From: Mangifera indica
Taxonomy: Eukaryota > Streptophyta > Magnoliopsida > Sapindales > Anacardiaceae
Reading direction: 5' to 3'
Assembly (NCBI RefSeq): GCF_011075055.1
Contig: NC_058154.1
Coordinates: forward strand, 8,129,620 to 8,193,619
Length of the DNA: 64,000 nt
Below the pieces are notes generated by a model that had not been told where the DNA came from, did not search any database, and saw only the letters and a program-made list of their open reading frames with translations. Below, piece by piece: positions 61,067 through 64,000 of this stretch; the first letter of the stretch is position 1; each line of letters starts with the position of its first letter. Position numbers and translations under genes: made by a program.

Positions 61067-62194
61067 TAAATAAATTGTTAAGTATATATTGTACTTGTAA
61101 CACAACGTTAAAAAACTGAAGAATTTAAACTTATTTTATTATTCACACGCTTGATTTCTTGGTGTTTATCAATATACACATTATTTTTGAAAGTTCAACA
61201 AGATATAATTTCATGCAAGTTTGAGATTGGCTTATTCATACAAGCAATCGCCTTTGAGGCTAAGAAAAGCTTGCAAAGATGAGACATATTTCTTAAGATT
61301 GATAACATTAAGAAAATGCACTTAGAAGATGAGAGTTACACAATAAACGAATTATTATTAGATATGTCGACTTGATAATTAAGCAAAATAAGGTCATGAA
61401 TAGATGAATTTTTGCAATGACCGATTTGGATTTCTCATATCCAAATAACTTATGAATGTTATATGGGAGTTCTTAATATATAGTGACACTTGCAGGATTG
61501 GAGAGATGATTAAAGTCAAATTAGACCCTGAATATAGCGACTGAACTAAGATTTGTACAATGTTGGTAATGACATTTTGAATAGATACACATTGTAGCAC
61601 ATGATTCATACCATTTATGTATAAGTAAGACGACCATTTGAAGTAATGAAAAGATGAATCTCTGCTCCTCACTGTGTGAGACTTTATGAGGATTATCTCG
61701 TATTGGTACCCTTTGACTCTTTGTTGTTATTTAATGTTTACTCTTAGTATTATTATCTTAGCTTGACACCTATGGTCACACACGATTCGATCTATGAAAC
61801 ATGATTAGAAAAACATCTATGTTTAAATTAAGAATTTCTAATAAAAGAGGAAGACTTATATATATTACATGTGTACATTGGCCAGCTGATCATGTTACTC
61901 ATACGGAAGATTGAACTTGATCATGGATACATAAAAATATAACACAATAACAAATGAAAGATTAAATAAAGCTAATGTTATCAAATAAGTCTGGGGTGCT
62001 ATTAGACTAACGCTTATTATTTTATTTGAATTGAAATGATTATGTTATTCCTAATGAATGCATAGTAAATTAACTTTCAAGTGTAGATTGCTCACAAGAC
62101 ACATGACACATTTGTTAGCATGAATTGCTCTATTTTGTAAGATTTCTATAGAATAGTTTTTTTTTTGGATCACTCATCATGTGTGAGTGAGAGA
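61067..62194 (+). other. 3' untranslated region of the outer copia
   Basis: About 1.1 kb between the RNase H stop and the 3' LTR, AT-rich, without recognised genes. The last bases, GTGTGAGTGAGAG (62181-62193), are purine-rich with two T, and act as the expected, decayed purine tract. Confidence 0.5.
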
Positions 62195-62588
62195 TATTAA
62201 ATATGGTCCACCCATGATGAATTGACCCGATCCATTGGGATTAAAACATATTATTAATTAATCGTTGCAAAGAAAATGACTTTACTACTCTTGACAATTA
62301 TAGAGGTTAATTGTAGTTGGAGTTCAAAGTTTGAATTCCCAATTGTCTCTCATATTAATTAAGAAGTTATGTAACTTCTAATGTTTTTTTTTAAGAACTC
62401 TCAAAATTATGTTCTGTATTCTGCTACTTCTTCTTTGTAAAATTATCACAGAATACAGAAAAATAATAAAGCAAATTTTGTTGTGGATTGATAATTGGAA
62501 CACTGGATCACAATCATTATCAAAGTACAATAATATCGAATCTGGATATGTTTTTCATGATCCTAAAATTATTTAATTTCCACTAACA
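62195..62588 (+). repeat. 3' LTR of the outer copia
   Basis: TATTAAATATGGTCCACCCA to ...TTTCCACTAACA, 394 bp, followed by the duplication TTATC. Holds an extra 30-40 bp near 62356-62395 compared with the 5' LTR. Confidence 0.85.
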
Positions 62589-62770
62589 TTATCAAAATGA
62601 AGGTTATAAACTTGGTCCCAACTTAGAAAATTTCGTGAAATTATTAGGAGGTCTACTTATCTCCAATATTAAATTGCAAGAATATGCCTTCAATTTCTTT
62701 ATTTCCCTCAAAAGTCAATAGACCGTTGAGTGAAATTTTGTGTAATTTGGGATGAAACTAGCCTTTCTAT

Positions 62771-63672
62771 CAAGGATGGCAATGGGGAGGGGCGGGGAGG
62801 GGATATCAATCCCTGTCCCCGCCCCGTCCCCGTTACGGGGATAAAAAAGAATCCCCGTCCCCTCCCCGTGGGGAAAAATCCCGTCCCCATCCTCGCCCGT
62901 CCCCGCGGGGAAAAATCCCCTCCCCATACCCGTAAATATAAATTTTCATTCTTTTATGTATTTCAATAAATAAAATAAATCATATTCTCCCAAAATATCA
63001 CTTGCTACAAGAGCTACAAAATATTCATTGTTATTTTAGTTCAAATACAAAGTTTTCATAAAATCTAACAATATGCAATAATCAATCTCTTCATTAGTAG
63101 CTCTTCATGTATGTGATTTAAGGTAATTTTATAATAACATTAAATTTAACACTTTTCATTCACTTTAATTGATTTTATCAAATTTATAATTTGTTTTTTT
63201 TTTTTGTAAAACCTGATGGATTGACTAACTAAGTTTTGAAGTTGAAATAGAATTAATTTGGTGCATTTGCATTTTATGATAATGAGATTCTAGGGTTTTT
63301 TTTTTAATATATTAGATTAATAGTTCAGAAATTAGTAAAAACTGATAATTGATAATTCAAAAATTAGTAAAATTAAAGTTTTAGTTTTAATAAATCATAA
63401 TGTAAAAATTTCTAGAACTTAATAGTTTAAAAATTATTATATTAATATATTAGATTTAGAAGGTGGGGTGGGGTGGGGATGGGGCAGGGAGGGGAGGGGA
63501 GGGGAGGGGCGGGGCGGGGCGAGAACATATGCGTCCCCGACCCGTCCCCGATTACGGGGATTTTTTTTGTCTCCATCCTCGCCCCTTTCTCCGTTATTAT
63601 TAGGGAATCCCCTCCCCGATAGGGTCGAGGAGGGTCGGAGCCCCTAAAGTCGAGTCCAAATTGTCATCCCTA
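62771..63672. mobile_element. Non-autonomous hAT element with G-rich ends (902 bp)
   Basis: Left end CAAGGATGGCAATGGGG; right end, read inversely, TAGGGATGACAATTTGG: matching hAT-type terminal repeats. Perfect 8-bp duplications CTTTCTAT flank it at 62763-62770 and 63673-63680. The ends (62775-62935 and 63462-63660) are packed with GGGGA/TCCCC words in both orientations and could fold extensively. The middle 500 bp is AT-rich and has no coding capacity. Needs a transposase from elsewhere. The G-rich open frames over 62708-62969 are compositional. Confidence 0.9.
63462..63521 (+). other. G-quadruplex-prone tract
   Basis: About 60 bases with more than ten runs of three to four G separated by one or two other bases (GGGGTGGGGTGGGGATGGGG, then GGGAGGGGAGGGG, then GGGGCGGGGCGGGG). 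This is far beyond the four runs needed for a quadruplex. Confidence 0.85.
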
Positions 63673-63680
63673 CTTTCTAT

Positions 63681-64000
63681 ACTTTTCTTTTTTTTTTCAA
63701 TTACTTATAAGCCCCCAAACTTATCCTTGATTTCACTTTAGTCCTCTTATGAAACCGACTCAAATTCCATTTTTGCAACTTGATAAATTAACAATTTCTC
63801 CCTTTTTTTTTTTAAACATTTTCTCCTAACTTTCTTAAATTACACTCACCAAAGACTTGCACAACTCTTGCTTAACATAAAAAGCTATGAGGCGGCATAA
63901 TTACTAGAGGATTCAGCTTTCAACACTTTGCAGGGAAGCTAACAACCGGATTTCAATGCTAAAATATAAAACTTAAATCAAACTAAAAAATTTTCCCAAG
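63681..64000. other. Non-coding right edge
   Basis: T-rich and A-rich tracts; no gene or element end recognised before the window stops. Confidence 0.4.

Larger units (their letters stand above)
36866..62588 (+). mobile_element. Outer copia retrotransposon of a three-level nest
   Basis: LTRs at 36866-37225 and 62195-62588 are flanked by the 5-bp duplication TTATC (36861-36865, 62589-62593). The iMet primer site is at 37227-37238. The copia reading frame is split: gag/protease start at 39115-40520 and the rest at 58127-61066. The break is filled by the gypsy element 40521-58121, whose target duplication AATAC brackets it (40516-40520, 58122-58126). Subtracting that, the copia is about 8.1 kb. 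The LTRs start TATTRAAT, not TG, and are clearly diverged (roughly 15-20% by eye plus a 30-40-bp insertion in the 3' copy), so this is the oldest layer. Confidence 0.9.

Noticed and set aside
62708..62969. Gly/Arg/Pro-rich frames on both strands
   Set aside because: Translations of GGGGA/TCCCC repeats in the hAT element end; no protein family and no gene structure.

Overview
This is plant nuclear DNA, most likely from a woody eudicot: AT-rich, genes with introns bounded by GT-AG, and mostly transposable elements. I cannot name the species. Three host genes are visible, all on the minus strand: the 5' part of a TPS-b type terpene synthase cut by the left edge (1-1394), a complete two-exon tau-class glutathione S-transferase (31502-32666) and a complete three-exon CASP-like membrane protein (34927-35943). 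I see no other intact host gene.

Layout. 1-5.6 kb: terpene synthase, its promoter, then non-coding DNA with degenerate direct repeats. 5.6-10.7 kb: a broken hAT transposon holding a 2.08-kb solo LTR. 10.7-13.2 kb: AT-rich DNA with a group II intron domain V relic, probably organelle-derived. 13.27-17.96 kb: a Ty1/copia element with both LTRs, itself inserted in the RT region of an older copia wreck that continues to about 19.1 kb. 19-22.4 kb: AT-rich DNA with short tandem repeats. 22.5-27.6 kb: pieces of two further copia elements. 28.7-29.5 kb: a 743-bp Mutator-type fold-back element. 31.5-35.9 kb: the GST and CASP-like genes, separated by an LTR relic and one arm of a second fold-back element.

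36.87-62.59 kb is a three-level nest. An old copia element (target-site duplication TTATC) holds a Ty3/gypsy element (AATAC, 40521-58121). The 5' LTR of that gypsy holds a young Athila-type gypsy on the minus strand (AGTTA, 40762-52369). LTR divergence falls from the outside in, as the nesting order requires. The Athila keeps an env-like/ATHILA ORF-1 reading frame with a single stop. 62.77-63.67 kb is a non-autonomous hAT element with very G-rich ends.

All element boundaries, target-site duplications, splice sites and percentages come from reading the sequence by eye. Family names come from recognised motifs, not a database search. I found no new multi-gene system. The most unusual items are the nest itself, the intron domain V relic, the fold-back pair and the G-quadruplex-prone element.
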